From Scleroderma bovista (taxonomy: Eukaryota; Basidiomycota; Agaricomycetes; Boletales; Sclerodermataceae): a stretch of 64,000 nt of DNA. Positions 30,480 to 43,429 of this stretch are shown here, piece after piece. The translations under genes and the position numbers were made by a program. The notes beneath the pieces were generated by a model, which had not been told where the DNA came from, did no database searches, and worked only from the letters and a program-made list of their open reading frames with translations. Every line of letters starts with the position of its first letter. Position 1 is the first letter of the stretch. The DNA lies in assembly GCA_037178675.1 (NCBI GenBank), contig JAYMGJ010000251.1, forward strand, positions 1-64,000, written 5' to 3'.

Positions 30480-33400
30480 GTGAAACGTGCACTGCGTCGT
30501 GATGGTCCGCGCCCTTCCAGTTCCACCACTCGGATGGCTATCCTTGTGGGTTGGGCCGCCTGTCTCTTAGGTGGCTCCTGTGTATCCGACAAGGCAACAA
30601 GCGATGAGCAGCCTGTACCAACCGTTCACCTCGACGTTCTGCAGAGTGCCGAAGAGAGGTTTTCCGTTGTGGGGAGTATTTCTCGCACCGCACAGACCAC
30701 TCTTGCCACCATCAACTTCACGGACAGCGCCGCAACCCAGCTTAACACAATCAATACCATTTGCTTCCAACCCTTCAGCATCTTCAATGAAGTCATCAAC
30801 AAACTTGCTAATGTGTGTCCTCCCGCGCCTACAAGCTATCTTGTGTTCTAACATGTACAACTAGATGCATCCGTACGCTCAGGTAGCACTCTTTGCACTG
30901 ACCACGGCCTCTCAGGTATGGACTAAATCCGATCCATGTCCGTTGTTAACGTTATTTTCGATAGCTGATCATGAGGCAAATGAAACTCGACGACGATATT
31001 GGAGCTCTTCTTTCCAAAATCAGCCAAACCTACCAATTCATCATGGAGGATCAAACACTTGCCAAAATTGATGCGATGAAGGATACGCTAACGCAGATCG
31101 CCCAGGTCGTGCAGGAAGGTGCCCAGTTTATCGTGAAATACTCGGAGACAATGAGTTTCTGTGAGTATCCTTCTTACTGTATGAACTCAGCATTCTACTT
31201 ATCACTCTTAGGGAAACGCCTCGGCAAGAACCTGTTCTCCGAGACGAGATCGAGAATTACCCAATACAGCGATGCCCTGGACCAGCTGATGCAGCAATTT
31301 AGAGATCGGGAACTTCGGGATATTCATGTCAATGTCATTAACATCCGAGAAGATCTGAACCTAGAAGGCCTAGCTTACGCGGGCGGGGTCGGACTGAATA
31401 CGACAAAGACGTGTCTGGAGGGGACGAGAACTGAGATCCTGAACGAGATTGTCGACTGGATCAGTGACAAGGACCCGAATACCCCCCGCATTTTCTGGCT
31501 TCATGGCCTTGCTGGCAAGGGCAAATCGTCGATCGCCAATACCATTGCCTTGCACTCCCAGAACCTTGGGTTACTCGGGTCATGTTTCTGCTTCACTCGA
31601 TTCAGGTATGGCGATCGGCTCCACGAGAAGGTGTTTACAACCATTGCACGCGACTTGGCCGACCGTGACCTTAGACTAAAGCCTCTGCTGGCTGAGGCAG
31701 TTGCCCAGAATCATGCACTGAAGAGCACGCCAGACGTCGTGCAGCAGTGGGAAAGGTTCATATTGGAACCGTTGTCCAAGCTAACGGGTCCTATACTGGG
31801 AAACGTTGTCATCGTCATCGACGCTTTGGATGAGAGCGGCACTGACGTGACTAGGAAGGAAATCCTTGGTATTCTCAAGGAACAAGCAGCAAAACTCCCT
31901 CCTAGTTTTCGTATTTTCATTACCTCCCGGCCCCAAATCGACATCCTTGATGCCTTATCTCCAGCGTCTCATGTTCGAGATCAATCCTTAGATGCTGTCT
32001 CGCCCGAGTCAGCAGAAAGGGACATGCGTCTGTATATAACCGCCAAACTGAAGAGCACCGGCCGTACCTTCCAGGAAGAGGAAGTCAATCAACTCGTTGG
32101 TAAATCGGACGGCTTGTTCGAATGGGCGCGGCTTGCTTGCGACTATGTGACAACTCGCAAAGCCGGCGTAACCACGGAGGAACGCTTTCGAAAGCTGGTT
32201 TTACATGCCCCTGGCCAGGGTGAGCCGCTCCTGGATGAAATGTATGAAGTCATTCTCCGGGATGTCGTCCATGACTCGGACGAAGCCCAACAACGCTTCC
32301 GATCTGTTATGCGTCAAATCCTCTATACCCTTGAACCTCTTCCTATGTCTTCGTTGAATACCTTGCGCCAACGTTTCCGTGAAGGTACCGATCCCACACA
32401 AGTTGAAGTTATCTTAGAACCTATGGGGTCTCTATTGAGCGGTATCACTGACAAGTCTCTAACCGTTCGCCCCTTGCACACCTCCTTCTACGACTTTTTG
32501 GCTGATGAAAAACGGAGCAAGGGATTCTTTATCGACCAATGCGACGTACATCATGATCTCACCCGTGCCGCGCTCATCACCTTGCAGGTCGACCTGTGCT
32601 TCAATATATGTGGCCTTGAGACATCATATGTGCGTAACTCGGACGTTCCAGATTTGGAGAAGAAGATCAAGGATATGATTCCATCACATTTATCGTATTC
32701 CTGCCGATTTTGGGCTACCCACCTCCAGGAGGCAGAGTTCCATTCCGATCTGGCGGATCGGCTGAAACTGTGGCTCGATAGCGAGCGCATTTTATTTTGG
32801 ATGGAGGTACTTGGCCTGTTGAAACTTATTGACCAGGCTTCCGCTGCTCTGACTTCCGCTGTGAAGTGGCTAGAGGTAAGCAACAGATTTGGTGCAAGTT
32901 TGTCAGTAACTCCTATTGATGTTCCAATAGCAGGGAAGGAATGAAGACAAGGACATTATAGTCGTCGCAAAAGATGCCATTATATTCCTCTGCACCTTTG
33001 CCACTGTTATCAACGAAAGTGTTCCGCACCTATACCTATCTGCACTGCCCTTTTCCCCTGCAAAGTCTGTGCTTGCTACTCGGCTTGCTCACAGGTTTCC
33101 GAACATCGCTCGTCTTGCCGTAGGACGACACGAATACTGGCCAAGCGTTCAGCGTGTCATGCGGGGGCACGACACTGATGTTCACTCTGTCGCGTTTTCT
33201 GCAGATGGAAAATATATTGTCTCGGGCTCTGATGACCACACGATCCGGCTCTGGGATGCCGATACAGGACTCCAGGTTGGGAAACCATTCGAGGGACACA
33301 CCGATTCAGTTACGTCGGTGGCTTTCTCACCAGACATCAAGTACATCGCGTCTGGCTCTGATGACCTCACCATTCGACTATGGAACGTACACTCAGGCGC

Positions 33401-35406
33401 CCAACTGGGCGATGCACTTGGAGGGCACAGTGCTCCCGTGCTTTCAGTTGCTTTTTCGCCGGACGGAACTCGGATCGTGTCAGGCTCACGGGATCGGACG
33501 ATTCGATTTTGGGATACCGAGACGCGAGCCCAGGTGGGCAACCCCCTCCGAGGACACAGTGACTGGGTTAAGTCAGTCATCTTCTCACCGGATGGAAAGC
33601 TCATTGCGTCGGGCTCCTTCGACAAGACAATTCGACTGTGGAGCACAGAAACGGGTACCCAGCGGGGCCTTCCTCTCCGATTTCACAGTGGTCCTGTCTT
33701 ATCAGTTGCATTCTCACCAGACGGAAGACGCCTTGTTTCGGGCTCCAAGGACAAGTTGATCCAACTTTGGGACGTGGAGCTACGTGCCCGAATTCGCGAG
33801 CCCATCTCGGGACACACCCACTCAGTCAAGGCCGTTGCGTTCTTGCCAGATGGAAAACGATTTGTGTCGGGATCAGAAGACAAGACTATTCGCATCTGGG
33901 ACATGGAGACAGGTACCCAGGCAGGCAACTGCTTTGGGGAGCACACCGAGTCAGTCTTGTCCGTTGCCCTCTCGCCAGATGGAAAGTTCATTGCATCGGG
34001 TTCTGCCGATGACACTGTTCGACTTTGGGATGTGGAGACGGGCGCACAGGTTGATAACCCTCTCGTAGGCCATATGGACTGGATCAGATCTGTTGCATTC
34101 TCGCCGGACGGGAAGCTGGTCGTTCTGGGCTCCGACGACATGACAATTCAACTATGGGATGTGGGGAAGGGCACTCCCGTTGGGAAACCCCTGCTTGGAC
34201 ACACCGATTCTGTTTTGTCAGTCGCCTTCTCTCCAGATGGAAAGTGGATTGCATCTGGCTCCGATGATACAACGATCCGTTTATGGGATCTTGAAACACG
34301 CTCCCAGATAGGCAGCGCCCATCATGGCCACACGCAATCAGTCCTGTCGGTTACTTTTTCACCGGATGGAAAAACCATCGCATCTGGTTCTGAAGATATG
34401 ACTATTCGTGTTTGGGACGTGGTGACGGGTGAGCCGATGTATGGACCCCTTAGCGACCACACCAGTCCAGTCTGGTCGGTTGCATTCTCGCCAGACGGAC
34501 GATACATTGCCTCGGCATCTGACCAGATCATCCAACTGTGGGATGCCGCGACAGGTGTTCGGATAGGCACCCCCTTTGTTGGGCACACTCACTTGGTGAA
34601 GGCAGTAGCCTTCTCACCGGATGGAAAAATCATTGCGTCAGGGTCCTCCGATGATACGATTCGGCTTTGGGACGTGGAGACCGGTGCCCAGCGAGGAGAT
34701 CCGCTTGAAGGACATACGGACTGGGTGAGGTCAGTTGCATTCTCACCAGATGGAAGGCACATTGTGTCAGGCTCCTCCGACAGGACGATTCGACTCTGGG
34801 ATGCAGATACAGGTGTCCAGTTGGGTAATCACCTAAGAGGGCATACGGACAGGGTTCGATCGGTGGCGTTCTCACCAGATGGAAGACATGTCGTGTCAGG
34901 ATCTGATGACAAGACAATTCGAATTTGGGATATGGAAGCAAATGCTCAGTTAGGTACTCCCTGTGGCAGGATGAGGTCAGTCACCCTTACTGGGCAATGG
35001 ATTATACTAGCCTCTCACAGCAAGACACTTTCACAGGTTCACCCAACTTCCATCCACCGACTTAACTGTTTCGGGCGAAACTGGTGACGTCTCAGCTTCA
35101 ATAAATGGTTATGCCAACCATGTCCGATTCTCGTCTTCTATCTATCATGCACTGCAAGATTCTCACCTGCTTTTTGTCGACATCCCTCCTGGAAGCCATC
35201 AGGTATTACCCCAGCTTGAAGAAGATGGCTGGATTGTAGGACCAAACAGTCGACTATTGTTGTGGCTTCCCTTGATGTACCGCTCACTATTTTTATATTC
35301 CCCACTGATAAATCTAGTCATTCCGAGGGGTAGTCCAGAGCTTGACCTGAGCAAAATGGCTCATGGCCAAAGCTGGTATCAATGTTTTGTGTCTGATGAA
35401 GCATAG
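30480..35406 (+). CDS. NACHT-WD40 protein (fungal NLR-like STAND ATPase)
   Basis: Signal-transducing STAND ATPase of the fungal NLR class, linked in other fungi to non-self recognition and cell death. Exons from the open frame: 30480-30812, 30865-30915, 30965-31160, 31212-32875, 32931-34975, 35037-35406; 4659 nt, in frame throughout, about 1550 aa plus an unresolved N-terminus (30480 is not a start codon). NACHT: GLAGKGKSSIANTIA (Walker A, about residue 290), VVIVIDALDESG (Walker B), FRIFITSRPQ (sensor I). Then 14 WD40 repeats of about 43 residues (33154-34970) that are very alike (SVAFSPDGK..IASGSDD.TIRLWD). Removing the 61-nt intron 34976-35036 reveals a C-terminal cap with PGSHQVLPQLEEDGWIVGP and LLLWLPLMYRS. 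An intron of 51 nt at 31161-31211 happens to lack stops. Confidence 0.88.
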
Positions 35407-35697
35407 TTCACTTACTCAAACTGCATTTGTGTATCATCACATGCATTTCCATCTGTTACTGTACATTTACCAAGACTTGGTGACTCGAAATGCCGCCTGT
35501 GTCGGCAGAACCCTTGCTTGCTGCATGCACTTTGGACTGCTTAAATTGATTACCTGATGGCTATCAGATGCATAGCACTAGTAACTAGTATATAGTATTG
35601 ATCTCTTCATCTGCTATGCAGAAGACACCATCCAAGGGCATGCCACTGGCCAGATGATTGTCAAACAAGAAGTCCAAGCAAGAATGATTGCTAGCCA
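35407..35697. other. 3' region of the NACHT gene
   Basis: No gene recognised. Confidence 0.5.
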
Positions 35698-36315
35698 TGG
35701 TGGAACTAGCAATAGGCATGAAGGTGATAGTGACTACAAATGTAGAGACAGACCAGGATATTACCAACAGCACACATGGAACCATCATGGACATAATACT
35801 GCACCCTGACAAAACATACTCAAAGGAGGAATGAGACATGGTCTTGAAGAATGTACCATTATACCTCTTGGTGAAGCTAGAGCACATGCAACTGCAAGCC
35901 AAACCATTAAAAGGTCTAGAGGCAGTTGTCATATTCATTGAACTTGTTACCAAGTCTATGCAAGTCTGGGTTGTCAAGAATGATGGAAACCAACCACAGC
36001 AAATGGTCAAATGGCATCAATTTCTGATTACAGCAGCATATGCATTCACAGACTATCAATCACAAGGTTGAACAATCCCATACATTGTAATGGATATAGC
36101 AACACACCACCTACAGGGGGCCTTAGCCTGTTCAACCTCTATGTTGCACTCTCACACAGTTCAGGGAAATCAACCATACAAGTGCTGAGGGATTTCGATG
36201 CCAAAGTATTCCAAGCTATCACATAGCTTGCAACTACTACTTGCCAAAGATGATTCATTAAAAAAACTCAACATGGAGATGAAAGAGCAATGGGAAAGAA
36301 ATGGAAGAGAATGGC
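35698..36315 (+). pseudogene. Pif1-like helicase C-terminus (Helitron-type) remnant
   Basis: Broken pieces in shifting frames: LAIGMKVIVTTNVETDQDITN, then after a TGA PLYLLVKLEHMQLQ, then FLITAAYAFTDYQSQG, then PPTGGLSLFNLYVALSHSSGKSTIQVLRDFD, then KKLNMEMKEQWERNG. This is the order of the C-terminal part of Pif1/Rrm3-type helicases carried by fungal Helitrons. At least two frameshifts and a stop. No Rep domain or Helitron ends were found nearby. Confidence 0.75.
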
Positions 36316-37983
36316 AGCGAAACTGAAGGGAAGGAGACTCGGTAAGGACGAGATCGAGAGATAGAAAGGTGCCAAACAATGCGATTACTAATAGGACACA
36401 AGGGCGAATTTTATATTTCTCACGCTCGTCCAGAAAAGGGAACATTTTCCAAACCGGCAGGTTCTCACGATTTAACGAACTCCCAGAACCCTTGCTCTGC
36501 AAGCAAGGGAACTTGTTTAGGAACAATGTATCATAATCAGCATCAGCATATAAGTAGTGTAGGATGCCTCTTAGTCACTGCTGGATGTGCCTGCTACAAT
36601 TTAGTGTGAAAGGGCTCACTGTATTCAAATGCTTGCCTGAGTCTACTACAAAACACTGGAGTGAGACCAAGATATACCTTTACCTAGGAGCAGTTCACCC
36701 GAACATGTGAAACCCTCGAAAGGACGTAGCCAAATTACATTTCTTGAGACACACCAAGTGTAGTGTCATTCGTAATGATCGTGTCGATTGGAGGCAAAGT
36801 GATGAGAGAGCAGCGCGGGTGCTTGTTCAGAGATAACGGCAATCTGCTTGCGAATATATACCGTGAGAGGCTCAATGTCATCCCAAACGTCAGAACAATA
36901 ACACCCCCTAGTACTTAGTACTAGTAATGCATGGCCCCCGCTGTTATGGGCTCATCAATACTGGTATGTAAAGTTTTGTGAGAAAAGTAGCGTACAGGTG
37001 ATCCCGGGACACGGGAGAGAACAAAGATACGGAAGAACAAGGAAACTGACGCGTGAGATGGATAACACGAAACCGACAAAGAGACGCGGAAAGTCCAACG
37101 ATGTGAAGTCTAACGTAGTGATTATGAGAAAGATGACAACCTGTGTGAGTGCAGCGATAGTCCTTGAGAATGTGACGAGACTCAAGAGCTGTACGAGCGT
37201 CGAGAATGCGAAGAATGTGCGACGAGCCTTTGAGATGTGAGACAATGCGAAGAATGGGGAGACTGGACAGTGTCTCTGCCAATGACGACAAGGAGTATGA
37301 CCGAAAATGCAAAGACGAAGGTCGGAAAGCGCACGGTAACTGGACGATGCAAAACAACGAAAAGGCAAAAGACAACGAACATCATAGCGCCCCCATGATC
37401 GGAGTAACGATCGCCCCCCATGTCCTCGAACGAAGAGTATTGATGATGTGGCGGCGAGCACTCTGGATCATTTGGTGTGTTCGGAATTGTGCCAATCCCA
37501 TATGCCGTTCAATAGCTGAAATGCGATATACTCGAGGGCTCCCAGGTTGTTGTTGTTCACAACGTTCAATGGGGACATCAGAACGCATTGACGTTGATGC
37601 AACAAACAATATCATTTTGATTTCCCATACGGCCATTTTTTCATTGGCCAGAAGCCACCTGACACGCGCCACCCGCGCAGCCCTATCTTTGTCGTAGCGT
37701 AGTCGGCCGTAATCTCAGTTCATTTCATATGAATTCAAACACCAGATTTACCAGACTAGGTACTTAGGACAACCCGGGCGATGACCACCTTACACAACAG
37801 AGGGAAACATATCTGGCTAACTCATTGCCGGTCTGCCGGTAATACATTCGCTGTGATGATATAATTTTAATTCCGGCTGCCATCACCCCTATGTTCACAC
37901 ACCCTGGGACACCATGTATAACTTTCTGCCGGGCGCCGTAGTAACTATAAATGCTGAGTGCATGTTCATGAACTGATATCCGA
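36316..37983. other. Region without a supported gene, upstream of reductase copy B
   Basis: About 1.7 kb. ORFs on both strands between 36950 and 37700 overlap each other and show no domain. The last 250 bp should hold the promoter of reductase copy B. Confidence 0.4.
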
Positions 37984-40900
37984 ATGGCTTCCATGAAATC
38001 TGATACTCGCAGCTCGAGTGGGCTGTTCTATCCACCTCTCGACGGATCTCTTTTTTTTCCCGAGTTGCTGGAGTACAATGCGCAGCACAACCCTGACCAT
38101 CCCTTCTTCGTCTATCCCGGTGAAGAAGGGACCGGTGAAATCCGTAAAATATCGCACCTCGAGTTCCACCGTGCGTGCCAGCGTGTTGCCCATGCTGTAC
38201 GTCCAGGTCGTCAGGGGAAAGGCAGGGAAGTAGTAGCCATTGTGGCCAACTGCGACACTATTCTCTATCAAGCCTTATTCATGGGGGTTATATATGCTGG
38301 CTTAATCGTGCGTTAGAATGTTTTCGCTATGGTTCACGCTGCATTGCTGATGCCACATATTTCAGCCTTTTCCGATGTCACCAAGAAATTCAGCACCTGC
38401 TATCATAGATATGCTTAGGAAAACCAATTGTCATCGCATGATAGTTTCTCAGCACTCACTCAGAGATCTCGTCTCTGCCATCAGAACAGAACTATCCCAA
38501 GGAGAGAAGGCGTATCAACTTTCCATCGAAGAACCTCCCCGCTTGACAGCGGTCTATCCTTATCCGGAGGCTGTTACATCACCTTCCGTGTCTTTCCAGA
38601 AAGCGGAGAATGATCCGGAGAAGAATGATGTCATGTTTTACCTTCATTCATCTGGAAGCACAGGCTTCCCCAAACCGATTCCAGTAACTTACCTCACGGC
38701 CAACCATTATTGTCTGATGGGTGAATTAAATTTGTGATACATGTGATGCATTGAATTTCTCACTACTTTGATGCAGCATCAATCACAGAGCATCGTGCAG
38801 CAGGGGAAGGCTTGCGAGTCGCTGGAGGGCACCTTCCGTCCTTCCACGTTATGGGTGTGTACTTACAGGTATTTCTACCAGTAGCGTCGCTGCGGAGTGT
38901 GTCGGTCTATCCTCCGACCGCATACCACGATCCCACCGCACCTCCTGTCATCTCTACTTCTCAGAACGCACTTGAAAACGCCGTCTCAACACATTCAAAT
39001 GGAATTGTGTCCGTTCCTACCTTCCTAGAAGAATGGGTCTCATCACCTGAAGCTGTCAAGCAACTTTCCAAGTTTTTATATGTAGTACGTACCTCTCCTC
39101 CGGCGCTTCATAATCCCCACGTTCATGCTTACCCTTGCTACCAGGCGTTTGGTGGTGGGCCTCTTGCGAAGAAGACGGGGGACCTCCTCGTGGCCGCCGG
39201 AGTCAACCTCAGCTCAGTATATGGCTCTACAGAGTGTGGGCCATTCACTTCGACCATCGGTACTTCTGAAGATGTAAAGCATTGGGAATGGATCCGTTTG
39301 GGTCCAAACTCGAAGATCAGATGGGCCCCTTTAGGCGATGGGACCGCCGAAATGCAGGTTTTGGTACGTAGATAGCTTGGCTGTATGCGGATGATTCAGA
39401 CAGTCTAATTCGTCGCATCCATTTTTGAAATAGTCATGCGAGACGCATCAGGTCTCGGTCGAAAACTTACCGGACGTCAAGGGCTACGCGACCTCGGACG
39501 TGTTTATCGAACATCCAACCATAAAGGGATTGTGTAAGATGTGCGTTGGCTACCTTCAATTAGGTGATAGTGTTCTAAAAGCCCGTGTACAGCGTAGGTC
39601 GACTTGATGATGTACTGGTTCTCTCCTCGGGAGAAAAGACAGTTCCAGGACCAATGGAAGCCGTAATAGGAAGTAGCCGCTATGTTACTGGCGTTTGCAT
39701 GTTTGGTCGTGGTCACAATCAAACTGGAGTCCTCGTCGAGCCGAGACCGGAATTCGCCGTCGACGTTAAGGATGAGAAGCAAGTAGCAGCATTCAGAAAC
39801 TTAATATGGTTGGCTTCGTGTTTGCAGCTATCACGCCTATACTAATTGTCAATGTACTGGTTAGGCCAGTGGTCGAAGACGCAAACAAAGACGCACCGAA
39901 TTTCAGCCGCATCTTCAAAGAAATGATTTTAGTGACGAGCACAGACAAGCCTATGCTTCGCGCTGGAAAGGGGACAGTCACCAAAAAGGTGACTATACAA
40001 TTGTATGAGCCCGAAATTGATGCACTGTAAGAGATACGATCACGGACTCGCGTACGCTGACTGTTCGAGAATACTGGTAGGTATGAATCAGTCGAAGCAA
40101 GCGCAACAGCCGGGATTGAAGTTCCCTTGCCTTCGGAATGGACACCTTCACAAGTAAGAGACTGGTTGATGGTGCACGCCACTGCCGTGAATTCGGAGAC
40201 CCCCGTCAACGCCGACGTGGACTTATTCGAACAAGGCTTTGACAGGTGTGTCTGATCTTCTTTGGTCCCGAGGTCGCAGTTGTTTACCGCCCCAAAAAGT
40301 TTGTCTGCGACGTTCCTCAGGAACCGCATTATCGGATCGCTCAAAGCTTCTCCCATCGAAAGCATACGAGATGTCGCAGCCCGTGTCAGCCCTAACGTCA
40401 TCTTCTCGAACCCTACTCTTACAGTGCTTGCTGACCACCTCGTGAACCTCGTCACCGGAAAAGCCAGCACTGTTGATCCAAAAGCAGAAATTGAACGTAT
40501 GATTGAGAAGTACTCGTCTGGGCTGCATGGAAATATTCTTCGTGATCCTGCGACAAGAGACGGGAATGAGGGACATGTCATTCTTATCACTGGTTCGACT
40601 GGTGGACTGGGCTCCTATCTGCTCGCCTCCCTTTTGAACAGGAAGGATGTCATTAGGATATATGCACTGAACAGGAAATCGAAAACAACTACCACTGAAC
40701 AGAGGCAACGATCCGGCTTTGAAGACCGTGGTATGGACATCAGCCTTCTTGCATCTCAAAGACTTGTCTATGTAGATGGGGATACTTCGCAAGAACAACT
40801 CGCTCTTGACCGCAGCCTATACGAAGAGGTGAGGCCTTCATCCTGGTATATTCTCGTACCTGTCGCTGATTACTCTCGGTTGTGCTGGTCCTGTGTAACA

Positions 40901-42013
40901 GATCCGCGATTCAGTAACTGTCATAATCCACAACGCTTGGCGGTTGGACTTCAATTTATCCCTGTCGTCGTTCGAGCCGAATATTCGAGGAACTCGGCAC
41001 CTCATAGACCTTGCGCTGGCGTCGAAGAGGAATGCCAAACCGCGGTTCATGTTCATGTCATCAATCACATCTGCTCAAGCCTGGGACATGAAGAATGGTC
41101 CAGTTCCAGAAGAAGTCATGTCGGACGCGAGCCTGGCGGTGGGTGGTGGATATGGTAGTGGTAAACATGTTAGCGAGAAGGTTGGTCCGTCCCACCGATA
41201 CGCAGCCCTTGTCGCTAACAATAGTATTATCGCCCATAGATTATTGCCAAGAGTGGCTTACCAGCTACGAACTTCCGGATAGGACAGATAACTGGTGCTG
41301 CTCCCCGGGGAGCCTGGCCGACCACCGAATGGATTCCTATTGTCGTCAAGTCCAGCGTCACGCTTGGTGCACTGCCTAACATCCACACTGTAAGTAAAAT
41401 ATGGCAGCCATGGCATGTATCATTGAAGACGTTTTGCAGAACGTGGCGTGGCTGCCGACCGATGCAGTGTCAGGGGCCATTCTAGACGTTGCTTTGGGCG
41501 AAGATGAGCCTCCAATAGCAATTAATGTAGTGCATCCCCGCCCAGTCGAATGGGAGACACTTATGAAACCAATCAGTGACGCCCTGTTCGCCAAGAACAT
41601 TACGCGGGAGCCACTTCCTCTCGTACCCTCTGCAGAATGGTACCATAGGCTGGAGAAACATGCAGTCAACGCAAATGAGGAAACAATTAAACGTGTGGTA
41701 AGTCCTCAGGATCTATGATTGGATCTGGAATCCGCTAACTTGGATCCTCTGTGCTCCGCTTGTGTCGCGTAAGCCTGCAATAAAGCTACTGAACTACCTG
41801 AGTTTCTTTGCACAAGGCAATCAGCATTCGGATGACATGAAAGGAGAACAAGCTGACGATGCAAATAAGTTGGCTTTCGAATATTCCACCGAAGTCGCCG
41901 AGAAAGCAAGTAGAACCATGAGAGAGTTGCCACGTATATCGAAGTCAGATGTGACCCGGTGGGTTGACTACTGGGAATCTGTCGGGTGGTTGGGAAGTCA
42001 CAACCTCGCCTGA
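37984..42013 (+). CDS. Adenylate-forming reductase (NRPS-like, A-T-R), copy B
   Basis: Paralogue of the gene at 23.8-27.9 kb, same activity class and T-domain need for phosphopantetheine. Exons 37984-38307, 38366-38720, 38789-39084, 39145-39363, 39434-39540, 39593-39808, 39865-40026, 40081-40245, 40300-40828, 40902-41180, 41240-41389, 41440-41697, 41774-42013: 3300 nt, 1099 aa, no stop. Exons 3 to 12 have exactly the same lengths as in copy A. Motifs: YLHSSGSTGFPKP, YGSTECGPF, GRLDDVLVLSSGEKTVPGP, LFEQGFDSLSAT, ILITGSTGGLGSYLL, and YGSGK for the Tyr/Lys pair. Intron 6 uses a weak donor (ATATG|GTTGGC), yet both paralogues need the same junction. Differences in the A domain around A5 (TTECGPFTTC versus STECGPFTST) may mean different substrates. 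Confidence 0.92.
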
Positions 42014-42372
42014 TCCTTAGCTCAAAGGGAAGGCCAATGGAACGCTGGAAGGTGGCGAGTCGTGCGGGGATATGTGTATGTACTTGTTTCGTTTTCTCTG
42101 CTATCTTGTATCATTAGTCAGTGTGGCACGGATGCTTTGAAAGGAAGTTGTGGGCCAGAAACGACCAACGATCATATTAGCGCTTTTGTTCAGTAAGAAT
42201 GCCAATGGAGCGATACAGATTGGGTCAAATACTAGTCCTGAGCGCTGCCCCTAGGGGCCCGCTCACGATAATTGTGCAACTGGGGACCACGATGTCAACA
42301 AAACATTGTCACCAGATATAAACCATAAGAGTACTTTCGTAGGAACTAAACAATCATCCATATTTTCCATGA
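42014..42372. other. Spacer with duplicated sequence
   Basis: Part of it (GGCCCGCTCACGATAAT..., from about 42225) recurs near 45690 and 58130, so it belongs to the duplicated block. No gene seen. Confidence 0.5.
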
Positions 42373-43073
42373 CTATCCCACCGCGAATACCGTCGGAATT
42401 CCGCTGTAATTTCCTGAGCATCAGTCGTATTTGCGAACAGGAAGGTTCGTGAATCTTGGATATTGTCAGAAGTTAATGCGCCAGCAAATGACAAACACTT
42501 ACGCCCATTCAGGAGCGTCATCTAGCCACCACCGTGGAGGTCGTCCAATTATCTCTTCGAACAAGCGAAGATGCCATGGGTATGGACAAGTCTGGCCCGG
42601 TTCACAACTCTGCCACACCACTAGTAGCCGCACTGCACCAGGCTCGAGAGGATGATAGCAGTCAGATGGGACGTCCACCTTTTCACCAGGCTGGATAATA
42701 GCCGGAAAGCACACGGGAAGGCGGAAGTAGTCAGCAATGTAGCCAGGCCCATTGTTGATCATGGAATCATATTCCGGACACCTATATCCGCGGTGATAGC
42801 GTTTGAATGCGAAGAGTGATAGTTGAAAAAGTTCTTCTCGCGAAACTGCGAATCCAAAGAGGTGTAGGTAGCCAGGGACACAGGGGGGAAGAGCGAGGAC
42901 GATGCGTTTAAGTCGTGGCACATCGATCCATTGCTCCTCGTAGACTTTGGAACTGGTTTCGAATACCTTTGCTTGAACTCAGCATTGGTTTGTGCACATG
43001 AATGTACGTAGCTTACCTTGAGATCAGCTAGTTGCTGGGTCACTGAGGTAGTTGGGGAATCGGATGGCTGCAT
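42373..43073 (-). CDS. Conserved small protein of unknown function, copy 1
   Basis: Exons (minus) 43073-43017, 42966-42503, 42403-42373; in frame, about 183 aa. It starts MQPSDSPTTSVTQQ. The core holds VPGYLHLFGFAVSREELFQL, CPEYDSMINNGPGYIADYF, QPGEKVDVPSDCYHPLEPG, VWQSCEPGQTC and PRWWLDDAPEW. It ends GIPTVFAVG. No signal peptide, membrane segment or known domain was recognised. It is one of three copies in the window; the other two lie in the 45.7 kb and 58.2 kb blocks. In the least rearranged copy it faces, head to head, a second unknown gene at 59.15 kb. Confidence 0.65.
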
Positions 43074-43084
43074 CGGGGTACGAA

Positions 43085-43420
43085 CGAACAAACCGTGAGA
43101 ATCAATCAACTCCATCGACTCCAACGCGATACTCTGGAAATCAACACGCGTTCCTAACTTCATCGTAGGTCTAAACAAAACTACCCAACATACCCACCGT
43201 GTGGATCCCATGAAATTTCTATATCACTAGTCGCACTATCCTGATCATCGAATATAAGCCGGACAACCAGGAGGACCCTTGGTCGCTGCAGATAACCATC
43301 GTCTTTTCATTGGTGAACTCGTCAGGTTTCCATCTTGCCTGGCATTCAAATTGCTGGATACTGATTCCTTGCAAGGCATGCCTGCACAGTGCCCAGACTG
43401 ACTTGCCACACAAAATAGTA
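43085..43420 (+). pseudogene. Fragment of the gene found intact-in-outline at 59-61 kb
   Basis: Aligns to 60680-60900: CTCTGGAAATCAACACGCGTTCCTAAC, AAACTACCCAACA, ATATCACTAGTCGCACTATCCTGATC and ATAAGCCGGACAACCA. The frame is broken by indels and the 5' half is missing. It lies directly upstream of the divergent small gene. Confidence 0.7.
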
Positions 43421-43429
43421 GAAAAAGCG

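Noticed and set aside
30277..30483. ATG at 30277 as the definite start of the NACHT protein
   Set aside because: Joining it would need a 26-nt intron, shorter than any other in the window; left as a possibility only.
35363..35557. ORF after the NACHT gene as a separate gene
   Set aside because: Its start overlaps the true last exon of the NACHT gene in another frame.
36944..37697. Overlapping ORFs of 140-170 codons on both strands
   Set aside because: They mirror each other, show no motif, and none has a good start or splice context.
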